In this document: positions 28,613-37,527 of the stretch, piece by piece | How the letters are laid out: each line of letters opens with the position of its first letter | How positions within the stretch are numbered: position 1 is the stretch's first letter | Assembly (NCBI GenBank): GCA_016192345.1 | Contig: JACPUH010000079.1 | Coordinates: forward strand, 1 to 64,000 | From: Ignavibacteriales bacterium | GTDB lineage: Bacteria > Bacteroidota > Ignavibacteria > UBA10030 | Direction of reading: 5' to 3' | Length of the DNA stretch: 64,000 nucleotides | Notes under the pieces: generated by a model | Database searches by the model: none | What the model was told of the DNA's origin: nothing | Seen by the model: the letters and a program-made list of their open reading frames with translations, nothing else | Position numbers and translations under genes: made by a program

Positions 28613-30289
28613 ATGCCAACAACCAGATTTTTCTTACTCGCCTTTTTTCTTTCTACTCTCCTAGGATGCTCGAAAACAGCCATGGACACCAAAAACAAGA
28701 CCGACCTCTCCGCAAAGATCAACCGATTCGCCACGGCCGAGATCACCGCTGATATTTCAGGACTCTCGGAGGGAGATCGCAAAGCCCTCGCAAAACTGTT
28801 TGAAGCCTCGTCCCTGATCGATAAGATCTATACGCGCCAGGTCTGGAGTGGGAATGAAGCTCTGCGGGCAACACTGGAAGCGGATGCCTCGCCGGAAGGC
28901 AAGGAGCGGCTCCGTTATTTTAATATCAACATGAGTCCCTGGTCGAACCTTGACGATAACGCCGCCTTTATCGAGGGAGTGCCGGAGCGACCGGCGCATG
29001 CCAATTATTACCCGGATGACATGAAGAAAGAAGAGTTCGAGCAGTGGCTTGCCACTCTCTCTCCGGGCGAGCAGGAGAAAGCCACCGGCTATTTTCACAC
29101 CATTCGTCGCGGAGCCGACGGAAAGCTCGTGACCGTTCCCTACAACGAAGAGTATAAAGAGTTTCTGGAACCGGCAGCCCGACTGCTCCACGAGGCCGCG
29201 GCACTCACCTCGGACAAGAGCCTGAAGAACTACCTCACGAGGCGTGCCGAGGCATTCTTGAGTAATGACTATTATTCCAGTGATGTGGCGTGGATGGAGC
29301 TGGACAGTCCGATCGAACCGACCATCGGCCCCTACGAAGTGTATATGGACGAGCTTTTCAATTATAAGGCGGCGTTTGAGTCCTTCATTACGTTACGGAA
29401 CAACGCGGAGACGCAGAATCTTCAGAAGTATTCTCAGTATCTCCAGGAGATCGAGAATAATCTCCCCATCGACAAAAAATACCGGAACGCCAAACTGGGA
29501 GAGCTCTCCCCCATTCGGGTTGTCGACCAGGTCATGGTGGGGGGTGAAGCACGTGAGGGGGTCACAACCGCCGCGTTCAACCTTCCGAACGACGAACGGG
29601 TGGTAAAGGAAAAGGGGAGCAAACGCGTGATGCTCAAGAACGTGCAGGAGGCGAAGTTCACCAAGGTCCTGACCCCCATTGCAGCGGTCGCCCTCCAACC
29701 GGGCCAGCAGTCGCTGGTCGCGTTTCAGCCCTTCTTCACCCATATCCTTGCCCACGAACTGATGCATGGACTCGGGCCGCATAACATCACGGTCAACGGA
29801 AAAAGGACGACGGTGCGGCAGGAGCTCAAAGAATTAAGCTCCGCCTTCGAGGAGGCAAAAGCCGATATCTCGGGCCTTTTTGCCCTGCAATACCTGATCG
29901 ATAAGGGGGTGGTGGAAAAATCGATGGAAGAGTCTATGTACGTCACCTACCTTGCCAGTTCGTTCCGTTCCGTCCGGTTCGGCATCAATGCCGCCCATGG
30001 CAAGGGAATGGCTCTCCAGTTCAATTACCTGATTGATGAAGGAGCGATCGTGTACGACCAGGCGGCGGGGACGTTTGGCGTCGATATTGCCGCGATGAAG
30101 GGGGCTTCCAAGAAGCTCACCAGTGAGATCATGAAGGTACAGGCGGAAGGGAGCTATGAGAAAGCCAAGGCGCTCCTCGACAAGTACAGTGTCATTCGCC
30201 CCTCGATGCAAGCCGTGCTGGACAAGCTGAAGGACGTCCCAACAGACATTGAACCGAGCTTCCCGCTCGCTTCTGAATTGAACTTTTGA
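28613..30289 (+). CDS. M49-like zinc metallopeptidase lipoprotein
   Basis: This 558-residue lipoprotein (lipobox LLGC) resembles dipeptidyl-peptidase III, especially the bacterial and plant-Nudix-linked branch. The zinc site is HELMHG (His381, Glu382, His385), followed by GPHNITVNGKRTTVRQEL and FEEAKADISG (Glu413-Glu414 region). True DPP III has HExxxH; the shorter HExxH seen here is known in bacterial relatives such as the Caldithrix enzyme. It probably cleaves dipeptides from oligopeptides in the periplasm, but peptidase activity is inferred. ATG 28613 is chosen because it gives the lipoprotein signal and has GGAG upstream. Confidence 0.8.
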   Translation: MPTTRFFLLAFFLSTLLGCSKTAMDTKNKTDLSAKINRFATAEITADISGLSEGDRKALAKLFEASSLIDKIYTRQVWSGNEALRATLEADASPEGKERLRYFNINMSPWSNLDDNAAFIEGVPERPAHANYYPDDMKKEEFEQWLATLSPGEQEKATGYFHTIRRGADGKLVTVPYNEEYKEFLEPAARLLHEAAALTSDKSLKNYLTRRAEAFLSNDYYSSDVAWMELDSPIEPTIGPYEVYMDELFNYKAAFESFITLRNNAETQNLQKYSQYLQEIENNLPIDKKYRNAKLGELSPIRVVDQVMVGGEAREGVTTAAFNLPNDERVVKEKGSKRVMLKNVQEAKFTKVLTPIAAVALQPGQQSLVAFQPFFTHILAHELMHGLGPHNITVNGKRTTVRQELKELSSAFEEAKADISGLFALQYLIDKGVVEKSMEESMYVTYLASSFRSVRFGINAAHGKGMALQFNYLIDEGAIVYDQAAGTFGVDIAAMKGASKKLTSEIMKVQAEGSYEKAKALLDKYSVIRPSMQAVLDKLKDVPTDIEPSFPLASELNF

Positions 30290-30366
30290 CTTTGAACGGC
30301 GGAAAAACTATTTTTGTAAAGTAATTCCTCAAAACACTTTTTTCGTTTAGTGTGTTTCGTGGGCCA
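30276..30366. repeat. dispersed-type repeat units around the end of the M49-like gene
   Basis: AACTTTTGACTTTGAAC sits on the last codons and stop at about 30283-30297. TTTAGTGTGTTTCGTGGG follows at about 30346-30362. Both resemble repeat units seen elsewhere in the window (14947-14983 and 16982-16992). Confidence 0.35.
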
Positions 30367-30403
30367 GGCAATTGTTTCTCAGTAACGAACCACAGGGAGA
30401 CCG

Positions 30404-31216
30404 ATGAGAGAATACCTCGACCTCGTTGAACGCGTCCTCACCAAGGGACAACTCAAGCCGAACCGGACCGGCGTCGACACGCTGTCAACTTTCTCCGAGT
30501 ACTACAAAGTAGACCTCAGCGAAGGGTATCCTCTGCTGACGACGAAGAAGATGAATTTCAAGTCGATGCTCCGCGAAGTGCTCTGGTATCTCTCAGGCGA
30601 AGAACATATCCGCAATCTCCGGAACCATACGAAGATCTGGGATGCATGGGCCGACGAGAACGGGAACCTCGACACTGCCTACGGCCGCTACTGGCGCCGG
30701 TTCCCCAGCGCCCAAGTGAACCCGGCCACAGGACAGTACGAGGTGAAGGAATTCGATCAGATCGGGGCCGTCCTCCATGCTCTCAAGACCAACCCGCACT
30801 CGCGCCGCATGGTCGTGTCGGCATGGGAACCCGGAAATGCATGGGGAAGCAAACTCCCCCCCTGTCACTATACGTTCGCGTTCAATGTGCAGGGGAACAA
30901 ACTGAACTGCCATCTCTCCCAACGTTCCGGCGATATCGCCCTCGGCATTCCGTTCAACCTTGCGGCGTACGCACTTCTGACCCAGACCATCGCCCAGGAG
31001 ACCGGGTTTGAAGTCGGATACTTCAGCCACACCATCATCGACGCCCACATCTACGTGAATCATATCGACGGGCTCAAGGAACAGCTCAAGCGTGCCCCGA
31101 AACCGCTCCCGAAACTTGTTATCGCTCAAAAACCCTTCGACCAACTTCGCTTCGAGGACTTTGAATTGATCGGCTATGCATGTGACGAACCGATCAAATT
31201 CGAGGTGGCGGTGTGA
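30404..31216 (+). CDS. thyA: thymidylate synthase
   Basis: ThyA methylates dUMP to dTMP with methylene-tetrahydrofolate. The 270 residues include RTGVDTLS, the catalytic Cys154 in KLPPCHYTFAF, QRSGDIALGIPFN and HIYVNHIDGLKEQL. ATG 30404 has GGGAG upstream. The stop overlaps the start of folA in a GTGA, so the two are translationally coupled; this fits the pathway, since ThyA produces the dihydrofolate that FolA reduces. Confidence 0.97.
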   Translation: MREYLDLVERVLTKGQLKPNRTGVDTLSTFSEYYKVDLSEGYPLLTTKKMNFKSMLREVLWYLSGEEHIRNLRNHTKIWDAWADENGNLDTAYGRYWRRFPSAQVNPATGQYEVKEFDQIGAVLHALKTNPHSRRMVVSAWEPGNAWGSKLPPCHYTFAFNVQGNKLNCHLSQRSGDIALGIPFNLAAYALLTQTIAQETGFEVGYFSHTIIDAHIYVNHIDGLKEQLKRAPKPLPKLVIAQKPFDQLRFEDFELIGYACDEPIKFEVAV

Positions 31217-31680
31217 AGCTGATTATCATCGCCGCGTTGAACGGGGATCGCGTGATCGGCGTAGATGGAAAATTACCCTGGCACGTATCGGAGGATCTCA
31301 AACGGTTCAAGCGGCTGACGATGGGGCATACCGTCCTCATGGGGCGAAAGACGTACGAGTCCATGGGCAAACCCCTCGCCCAACGCAGAAACGTCGTTCT
31401 CACCTCGAGGGAGATCGCCGGGGTGGAAACCTATCCTACGATCGGAGACGCCCTCCGGGCCCTTCAAGACCAGGATCGGGTCTTCATCATCGGAGGGGGT
31501 GAGTTGTATGCCCAGTTCCTGGACTCGGCGCATGCTCTGTATTTAACCATCGTCGACCGTAAAGCTGAGGGGGATACTTTCTTCCCGCCGTATGAGCATT
31601 TGATCGGAACAACGTTCCGCCTGGTGAATTCAGAGCAACACGAGGGGTACCGGTTTGAGGATTACGAGAGAATGAAGTAA
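31213..31680 (+). CDS. folA: dihydrofolate reductase
   Basis: FolA reduces dihydrofolate to tetrahydrofolate with NADPH. The 155 residues match the type I enzyme: IIAALNGDRVIGVDGKLPWH, the acidic residue in SEDLKRFKRLTMGH, LMGRKTYESMG and FIIGGGELYAQFL. The start is GTG 31213, overlapping the thyA stop by four bases. It is a trimethoprim-type target by family knowledge. Confidence 0.96.
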   Translation: MKLIIIAALNGDRVIGVDGKLPWHVSEDLKRFKRLTMGHTVLMGRKTYESMGKPLAQRRNVVLTSREIAGVETYPTIGDALRALQDQDRVFIIGGGELYAQFLDSAHALYLTIVDRKAEGDTFFPPYEHLIGTTFRLVNSEQHEGYRFEDYERMK

Positions 31681-31855
31681 GCGCCGATCACCACGCGGCA
31701 AGCCGACTCCCGAACCCTCTCCAACAACCCTGCAACGCCACACCTTTGTCATCCTGGCTCCCCATCCCAAAAGAGACCTGAAGGTTGTTGCGGTCTTATG
31801 GGGCGCGCGTGCGTTGTTTTCCCAACATCAACCTCCTATGAAGAAAGGCAACGCC

Positions 31856-32215
31856 ATGAAGGGCTACGTCGATGTATACCTTTTACCGCTCCCGAAGAGA
31901 AACCTGGCGGCATATCGTCGTCTGGCGCAGAAATTCGGCCGGATTGCCCGTTTACACGGTGTACTCAAGTACCGGGAGTTCACCGGTGACGACCTGTTCA
32001 CCAAGGGGGTGGTTTCATTTACACACAACGTCCGTTTACGGCGGGGCGAGATCATCGTCGCCGCGGTGGTCGATTTCAAATCCCGCACCCATCGCGACCG
32101 GGTGATGAAGAAACTCTTTGCCGACCCCCGCCTGAACGACATGATGAAAGACAAGCCGCTGTTCAATCCGAAGAAAATGGTGTACGGAGGGTTTAAAACG
32201 TTCGTCAGCAAGTGA
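31856..32215 (+). CDS. DUF1428 protein (copy 1)
   Basis: This 119-residue protein of the DUF1428 family is a small dimeric alpha/beta-barrel type of unknown role. Marks are MKGYVDVYLLPLP, the TGDD block and the ending MVYGGFKTFV, shared with a second copy at 36139. ATG 31856 is preferred to ATG 31814 because the family starts there. It lies 62 bp before the ECF42 sigma gene. Confidence 0.85.
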   Translation: MKGYVDVYLLPLPKRNLAAYRRLAQKFGRIARLHGVLKYREFTGDDLFTKGVVSFTHNVRLRRGEIIVAAVVDFKSRTHRDRVMKKLFADPRLNDMMKDKPLFNPKKMVYGGFKTFVSK

Positions 32216-32277
32216 CAGGCGGGGAGCATTGCACAGCCCCTTTCATGTCCAGGAGAAATTGCCGTGAGAGATAGTGT

Positions 32278-33549
32278 ATGATGGAGGGCTCCCCCGGACA
32301 TACGCGCCTGCCGGACAGCCAGGTTCGCGAAGTTCTCGACAAGACCTACACCTCAGAGTCTCGCCGAATCCTCGCCACGCTCATCCGTCTTCTCGGCGAC
32401 TTCGACGTAGCCGAGGATGCGTTGCACGACGCCTTCGCGTCGGCTGCTGAGCAATGGCCCGAAGAGGGTATTCCTGCGAACCCGCGGGCGTGGCTGGTTT
32501 CCACCGGTCGCTTCAAAGCCATCGACGGCATGCGCCGGCACGCGCGATTTGATGCGTCGTTGGATCAAGTCGCGGACCAACTCGAAGCGGACACCGCCGA
32601 TCCTGCTGTGCAAATCGACCGAAGCATTGAGGACGACGAACTTCGGTTGATCTTCACCTGTTGCCATCCCGCCTTGTCCCAGGAAGCCCGCATTGCCCTC
32701 ACACTCCGCGAGGTCTGCGGCCTGACCACCGAAGAAATTGCACACGCCTTCCTCACCACACCAGCCACCCTTGCACAACGCATCGTACGCGCCAAGGCAA
32801 AAATCCGCGACGCTCGCATCCCGTACCAGGTACCGACACAATCGGAACTTCCCGATCGGTTGGACGCGGTCCTCCACGTGATCTACCTCGTGTTCAACGA
32901 GGGATACTCTGCATCGTCAGGGCAGTCTCTGACGCGCTCGGATCTCTCCGGCGAGGCGATACGCCTTGGACGCCTGGTGACAGAATTGTTGCCCGAACCG
33001 GAAGTGACAGGACTGCTTGCCCTGATGCTCCTGCAGGAATCGCGCCGTACAGCACGTACGTCAGCCGCGGGCGATTTGATTTTGCTCGAGGACCAGGATC
33101 GTTCACTCTGGAACCGTGAACACATTACTGAGGGAATCGCACTGGTAGAGCAGGCGCTCTCCTCCCGCCGTTTCGGACCCTACACTCTTCAGGCGGCAAT
33201 CGCGGCGGTACATTCGGAGGCTCCCACCGCGGGGGAAACGGACTGGGCACAGATCGTCGGATTGTACGACATTTTGCTTCGGGCGGAGCCGTCGCCGGTG
33301 ATCGAGTTGAATCGGGGCGTGGCGGTGGCAATGCGTGACGGCCCGCAAGCCGGATTGGACCTCATCGACAGCATTATCGCACGAGGTGACCTGGCCGATT
33401 ACCATCTGGCACATTCAGCCCGGGCGGAATTATGCCGTCGATTGGGGAAAACAGCGGAAGCCCTGTCTTCGTACGAACGCGCTCTGGCCCTCACCCAACA
33501 GGAGCCGGAGCGAAGATTTCTGGAGAGAAGGATGAAGGAATTGAGCTGA
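32278..33549 (+). CDS. ECF sigma factor of the ECF42 group
   Basis: This 423-residue sigma factor has region 2 (about 25-92), region 4 (about 130-178, with TCCHPALSQEARIALTLREV and LTTEEIAHAFLT), and a long C-terminal extension of DUF6596 and TPR type (about 195-423, with YLVFNEGYSA and AEPSPVIELNRGVAVAM). That extension defines ECF42, which is linked in many phyla to YCII/DGPF genes and lacks an anti-sigma factor. It is followed by three YCII genes here. The start is ATG 32278, or the next ATG; the Shine-Dalgarno is weak. It should drive the TGTCGA-type sites at 33565 and 35047. Confidence 0.93.
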   Translation: MMEGSPGHTRLPDSQVREVLDKTYTSESRRILATLIRLLGDFDVAEDALHDAFASAAEQWPEEGIPANPRAWLVSTGRFKAIDGMRRHARFDASLDQVADQLEADTADPAVQIDRSIEDDELRLIFTCCHPALSQEARIALTLREVCGLTTEEIAHAFLTTPATLAQRIVRAKAKIRDARIPYQVPTQSELPDRLDAVLHVIYLVFNEGYSASSGQSLTRSDLSGEAIRLGRLVTELLPEPEVTGLLALMLLQESRRTARTSAAGDLILLEDQDRSLWNREHITEGIALVEQALSSRRFGPYTLQAAIAAVHSEAPTAGETDWAQIVGLYDILLRAEPSPVIELNRGVAVAMRDGPQAGLDLIDSIIARGDLADYHLAHSARAELCRRLGKTAEALSSYERALALTQQEPERRFLERRMKELS

Positions 33550-33564
33550 AATAAATCAACCCCC

Positions 33565-33591
33565 TGTCGATTCCGATCCCCGTCGTTCGAC
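33565..33591 (+). promoter_or_regulatory. putative ECF42 promoter before the first YCII gene
   Basis: TGTCGA (33565-33570) and CGAC (33588-33591, in CGACTAC) are separated by 17 bp. This matches the ECF42 motif as I recall it: TGTCGA at -35, CGAC or CGTC at -10. The same arrangement recurs at 35047-35073. The ATG of the YCII gene is 56 bp downstream. Confidence 0.72.
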
Positions 33592-33646
33592 TACTTATTG
33601 GACGTGCAAATTTCACTCTTTTTTCCATCAATAAGGAGATACTACC

Positions 33647-34090
33647 ATGCGATTCATGATGCTGATGATACCCGGAGTTTATCAAGGTGAAGGGCAGGAT
33701 TGGGAGAAGATTGCGAAAGCTGATTTTACTCCTCCGGCGGAAGCGGTTGAACGGATGATGAGGTATAACGAGGAACTGGCGAAGGCCGGCGCACTCATCT
33801 CGCTGGATGGACTTCACCCGCCAACGACCGCGGCGCGCGTTTCGTTTGCAGGAGGAAAACCAACCGTCACCGACGGTCCGTTCACGGAGTCGAAGGAGGT
33901 GCTGGGCGGGTACTGGATAATCAAAGTGAAGACGAGGGAAGAGGCAATCGAGTGGGCGAAACGCGTTCCCGCGGATAATGGAGATGTGATCGAGATCCGA
34001 CAGGTGTTCGAGGTTGAGGACTGGCCCGAAGATGCACGGAAAGCCGCTGTGAACCCGACGGTGAAAGCGGCGGTGGAGAAGCATCGGTAA
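33647..34090 (+). CDS. YCII/DGPF-domain protein (copy 1)
   Basis: This 147-residue protein belongs to the YCII-related family with the DGPF motif, here VTDGPFTESKEVLGGYWI. The fold is a dimeric alpha/beta barrel; the biochemical role is not established. It begins MRFMMLMIP after AAGGAGATA. It is the first gene behind the sigma factor and has its own promoter-like site. It is closest in this window to the broken copy at 35138, with matching Shine-Dalgarno and N-terminus. Confidence 0.9.
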   Translation: MRFMMLMIPGVYQGEGQDWEKIAKADFTPPAEAVERMMRYNEELAKAGALISLDGLHPPTTAARVSFAGGKPTVTDGPFTESKEVLGGYWIIKVKTREEAIEWAKRVPADNGDVIEIRQVFEVEDWPEDARKAAVNPTVKAAVEKHR

Positions 34091-34190
34091 CCGCAACCTT
34101 CATGGTTGCGAAGAACAACCTCAATCTTTGGATGGCAAGACAATGCCCGTCTCCACACGCAATGAACAAATTCATGATCAGGAGAACACG

Positions 34191-34598
34191 ATGAAATACA
34201 TTTGCCTCGGTTACCTGGAAGAAAAGGTGTGGGAGGCAATGTCCGAAAACGAGCAGAAGCGGTTCATCGATGAATGTCTCACTTACGACGACGAACTCAG
34301 GAAGAACGGCCACATGGTCGGCGGAGAGGCGCTCCAGGGCGCCCGGACCGCCACCACGGTGCGCTACAAGAGCGGAAGGCTGTCCATCACCGACGGCCCG
34401 TTCGCCGAAACGAAGGAACAATTGGGTGGAATCATGACGTTGGAAGCCCGAGACCTGAACCACGCCATCCACCTCATGTCCGGTCACCCGTCGACACGTA
34501 AGGGAGGCACGTGGGAGATCCGCCCTGCAGCGGATTTAACAGGATTGATCTCTGAGAGCGAGAAGCGCCGAGCCATTGTCGGGGAAAAACCATTATAA
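34191..34598 (+). CDS. YCII/DGPF-domain protein (copy 2)
   Basis: This 135-residue YCII-family protein has ITDGPFAETKEQLGG and ends in an alpha helix. It starts at ATG 34191 with AGGAGA upstream; an in-frame ATG at 34128 would add 21 residues before the family start MKYICLGYLEEK. The sequence HPSTRKGGTWEIRP helps to judge the frameshift in copy 4. It is in one transcription unit with copies 1 and 3. Confidence 0.9.
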   Translation: MKYICLGYLEEKVWEAMSENEQKRFIDECLTYDDELRKNGHMVGGEALQGARTATTVRYKSGRLSITDGPFAETKEQLGGIMTLEARDLNHAIHLMSGHPSTRKGGTWEIRPAADLTGLISESEKRRAIVGEKPL

Positions 34599-34634
34599 CC
34601 GGCCGCGTGCCACAAGGGCCAGGAAGGAAATTCT

Positions 34635-35006
34635 ATGAAGTATCTCTGTCTTGCGTACGAGGAGGAAAGGACACTCAACGCTTTATCCAAGGATGAATGG
34701 GAAGTACTCAGAGGCGAGACCCTGGGGTATGTCGAAGAACTCCGGAAGAGTGGTCATCTCATTGCGGCGGAACCGCTGCAAAGTGTCCGGACCGCCACCA
34801 CCGTCCGGGTTCGCAACGACAAGCTTTCCATCACCGACGGTCCATTTGCGGAGACAAAAGAGACGCTTGGCGGGTTTTTCCTGATCAGCGCAACAGACCT
34901 GAACGAGGCCATCAAAATCGCCTCGAAGTGGCCGTCAGCGCGACTGGGAAGCATCGAGGTGCGGCCCATCGAAGAGGGACTCCCGGAAGAACGACGGTAT
35001 TCGTAA
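34635..35006 (+). CDS. YCII/DGPF-domain protein (copy 3)
   Basis: This 123-residue YCII protein begins MKYLCLAYEEERTLNAL and carries ITDGPFAETKETLGGFFLI. AGGAAGG lies upstream. It has drifted well away from copies 1 and 2, so the three are not very recent duplicates. It is the last gene before the second promoter-like site. Confidence 0.9.
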   Translation: MKYLCLAYEEERTLNALSKDEWEVLRGETLGYVEELRKSGHLIAAEPLQSVRTATTVRVRNDKLSITDGPFAETKETLGGFFLISATDLNEAIKIASKWPSARLGSIEVRPIEEGLPEERRYS

Positions 35007-35046
35007 GCGAACAACCGGGGAAATCGTTTTTCAACTCTGACTCCCA

Positions 35047-35073
35047 TGTCGATTTTGGACTACGTCAAACGAC
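35047..35073 (+). promoter_or_regulatory. putative second ECF42 promoter
   Basis: TGTCGA (35047-35052), a 17-bp spacer and CGAC (35070-35073, in CGACTAC) repeat the layout of the site at 33565. The flanking CCC before and CTACTT after are also shared. The broken YCII copy starts 65 bp downstream, and intact RibD-C, DUF1428 and VOC genes follow behind it. Confidence 0.7.
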
Positions 35074-35137
35074 TACTTCAAGAAGGATGAGTCTCAAAAC
35101 GCGACCACCGAATTTCAAACCATGAGGAGATACGGCC

Positions 35138-35530
35138 ATGCGATTCATGATGTTTATGATACCCAGCGTCTATCTAGGGGGGCAAAGACAAGAGGGTCGG
35201 AGCGGATTTCATTCCGGCTGCCGATGACGTGGAACCCATGATAAAGTACAACGAAGAGCTGGCTAAGGCCGGAGCGCTTATTGCCCTCGACGGCCTGCGT
35301 CCGATCGAAAAAGGGGCCCGCGTTACGTTCTCCCGGGGAAAAGCAACGGTGACCGACGGACCGTTTGCCGAAACGAAGGAACAGTTGGGCGGCACGATGA
35401 TGTTAGAAGCAAGAGATCTGAACCATGCGATCCAATTGATGTCGAACCATCCATCAACGCGTATGAGGGGGGAACATGGGAGGTTCGTCCGGCGGATGAG
35501 CAGATCAATGCTTTGTATCAGGAAAAATAA
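35138..35530 (+). pseudogene. YCII/DGPF gene with two frameshifts (copy 4)
   Basis: The gene starts MRFMMFMIPSVYLGG like copy 1, but the frame breaks at a G6 run near 35177-35182. Removing one G restores DKRVGADFIPAADDVE and the central part with VTDGPFAETKEQLGG. At a second G6 run near 35467-35472 the frame breaks again; a shift there restores TWEVRPADEQINALYQEK and the TAA at 35528. Both breaks fall on G6 runs, so decay, a sequencing or assembly error, or slippage are all possible. The promoter and Shine-Dalgarno are intact. Confidence 0.8.
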
Positions 35531-35545
35531 AAAGGAGAATCAACC

Positions 35546-36106
35546 ATGGGTAAGATCGTGATGTGGAATTTGATGACATTGGACGGCTACTTTGAAGGAA
35601 CAAAAAAATGGGATCTGGATTTTCACAACCAAGTATGGGGCGATGAACTCGAACGGCTTTCCCTCGAACAATTGAATCAGTGCAATTCTTTGATATTCGG
35701 ACGCGTCACCTATGAAGGAATGGCGGCTTACTGGACGACTGCGACGGGTGAAAGTGAAGTTGCCGGTTTTATGAACTCACTCCCGAAAATTGTTTTCTCC
35801 AGGACTCTTACCAAAGCTGATTGGAACAATACGCGGTTAGTGAAAGATAATATTGAAGGAGAAGTGGCAAAACTGAAACAATCCGAAAAAGATTCTTTTA
35901 TCTTCGGAAGTGCAGACCTTTCCGCAACACTGATGAAGTTGGGATTGATTGACGAATACCGGATTTGTGTCGTACCGATGATTCTCGGCGGAGGGACTCT
36001 TCTCTTCAAGCCAAATACCGAACAATTGAAATTACAACTGCTCAATACACAGGTGCTGAAAAACGGCGGTGTTATACTTCGGTACGCAAGCAATGCAAGC
36101 AACTAA
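35546..36106 (+). CDS. RibD C-terminal / DHFR-like reductase (copy 1)
   Basis: This 186-residue protein of the RibD-C family has a dihydrofolate-reductase-like fold that binds NADPH. It begins MGKIVMWNLMTLDGYFEG and has LIFGRVTYEGMAAYW, DSFIFGSADLSATLM and VVPMILGGGTLLF. No RibD deaminase domain is present, so a role in riboflavin synthesis is not implied. Base composition looks more AT-rich than in the genes before it. AAAAGGAG lies upstream. Confidence 0.88.
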   Translation: MGKIVMWNLMTLDGYFEGTKKWDLDFHNQVWGDELERLSLEQLNQCNSLIFGRVTYEGMAAYWTTATGESEVAGFMNSLPKIVFSRTLTKADWNNTRLVKDNIEGEVAKLKQSEKDSFIFGSADLSATLMKLGLIDEYRICVVPMILGGGTLLFKPNTEQLKLQLLNTQVLKNGGVILRYASNASN

Positions 36107-36138
36107 TTCATATGCAATAATTCAGCAGGAGGATCATC

Positions 36139-36501
36139 ATGGGTAAATATGTTGACGGTTTTGTTATTCCGGTAGCAAAAAAGAAACTTCCGGCGTATCG
36201 TAAAATGGCGCAGATCGGCGCAAAACTCTGGAAGAAACACGGCGCACTGGAATATTTCGAATGTGTCGGCGACGATCTCAGTCCGGCATTAGCGGGGATC
36301 AAATTCCCCCAAGCCGTGAAAGCAAAAAAAGGGGAAACCGTGATTTTTTCATTCATCGTGTACAAATCGCGCAAACACCGCGACAGTGTGAACGCTAAAG
36401 TAATGAAGGATCCGATCTTGAACGAACCGCAGAGCACTGCAATGCCGTTTGATATGAAGCGAATGGTATACGGAGGATTTAAGACGATCGTGGAATTCTA
36501 A
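36139..36501 (+). CDS. DUF1428 protein (copy 2)
   Basis: This 120-residue DUF1428 protein is a paralogue of the one at 31856; both share YVD near the start, the GDDL block and the end MVYGGFKT. Insertions and substitutions show that the two are old copies or arrived separately. It has GCAGGAGG upstream of ATG. Confidence 0.88.
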   Translation: MGKYVDGFVIPVAKKKLPAYRKMAQIGAKLWKKHGALEYFECVGDDLSPALAGIKFPQAVKAKKGETVIFSFIVYKSRKHRDSVNAKVMKDPILNEPQSTAMPFDMKRMVYGGFKTIVEF

Positions 36502-36541
36502 GAAGAATCATCCATGCTTGAGAACAAAAGAAGGTTCAGTC

Positions 36542-37459
36542 ATGACAAAACTTAAACACAAGATCACACCGCATTTGTGGTATGATACAGAAGCGAAGGA
36601 AGCGGCGGAATTTTACTGTTCCCTCTTTCCCGATTCTAAAATCACAAACCTCACTACGCTCCACGATACCCCGTCCGGCGATTGCGATGTCGTTTCGTTC
36701 CAACTCTCGGGTCAGCCGTTTATGGCGATCAGTGCTGGTCCGTACTTTAAATTCAATCCATCGGTGTCGTTCTTCCTCAATTTTGATCCATCAAGAGACA
36801 AGAACGCGCGGAAGAATTTGGATGCAACATGGGAAACATTATCGAACGGCGGTTCTGTTCTCATGGAACTGGATAAATATCCGTTCAGCGAACGGTTCGG
36901 GTGGTTGCAGGATAAATACGGGCTTTCGTGGCAGCTCATTCTTTCAAATCCCGACGGCGAAGAACGGCCGTTCATTGTGCCGTCGCTGATGTTCGTCGGA
37001 GATGTCTATGGCAAAGCCGAAGAGGCGATCAAATTTTATTTGTCCGTATTTCAACATTCAAAACAAGGAATTCTTGCCCGCTATCCTAAAGGAATGGAGC
37101 CGGATAAAGAAGGGACGATCATGTTTTCCGACTTTATGATCAACGACCTGTGGTTTGCAGCAATGGACAGCGCGCATGAACACAAGTTCGCTTTCAACGA
37201 AGCACTATCTCTTATGGTCCCTTGCGATACCCAGGAGGAAATTGATTATTACTGGAAAAAACTTTCCGCCGTACCCGAAGCTGAACAATGCGGATGGTGC
37301 AAGGACAAATACGGTGTCTCGTGGCAGATTCATCCCGTCATCATGGATGAGATGATGCAGAAAGGAACGCGCGAACAGGTCAATCGGTTAACAAAAGCAT
37401 TTTTGCCGATGAAGAAGTTTGATATTACAGAATTGCGAAAAGCGTTTGAAGGAAGGTAA
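36542..37459 (+). CDS. two-domain VOC / PhnB-like protein
   Basis: This 305-residue protein holds two VOC-fold domains in tandem (about 5-140 and 148-290) of the PhnB / 3-demethylubiquinone methyltransferase-like type. Each begins with a conserved start (TPHLWYDTEAKEAAEFYCSL and SLMFVGDVYGKAEEAIKFY) and each carries a DKYGLSW or DKYGVSWQI ending. Such proteins occur next to ECF42/YCII genes; the ligand is unknown. ATG 36542 is preferred to 36518. Codon use looks AT-rich like the two genes before it. Confidence 0.87.
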   Translation: MTKLKHKITPHLWYDTEAKEAAEFYCSLFPDSKITNLTTLHDTPSGDCDVVSFQLSGQPFMAISAGPYFKFNPSVSFFLNFDPSRDKNARKNLDATWETLSNGGSVLMELDKYPFSERFGWLQDKYGLSWQLILSNPDGEERPFIVPSLMFVGDVYGKAEEAIKFYLSVFQHSKQGILARYPKGMEPDKEGTIMFSDFMINDLWFAAMDSAHEHKFAFNEALSLMVPCDTQEEIDYYWKKLSAVPEAEQCGWCKDKYGVSWQIHPVIMDEMMQKGTREQVNRLTKAFLPMKKFDITELRKAFEGR

Positions 37460-37527
37460 CCGGGGAACGTACCATCGCCGAAACGGATTCATTATTCCCA
37501 TCCTCCAACACTCTGATAGGATCCATC

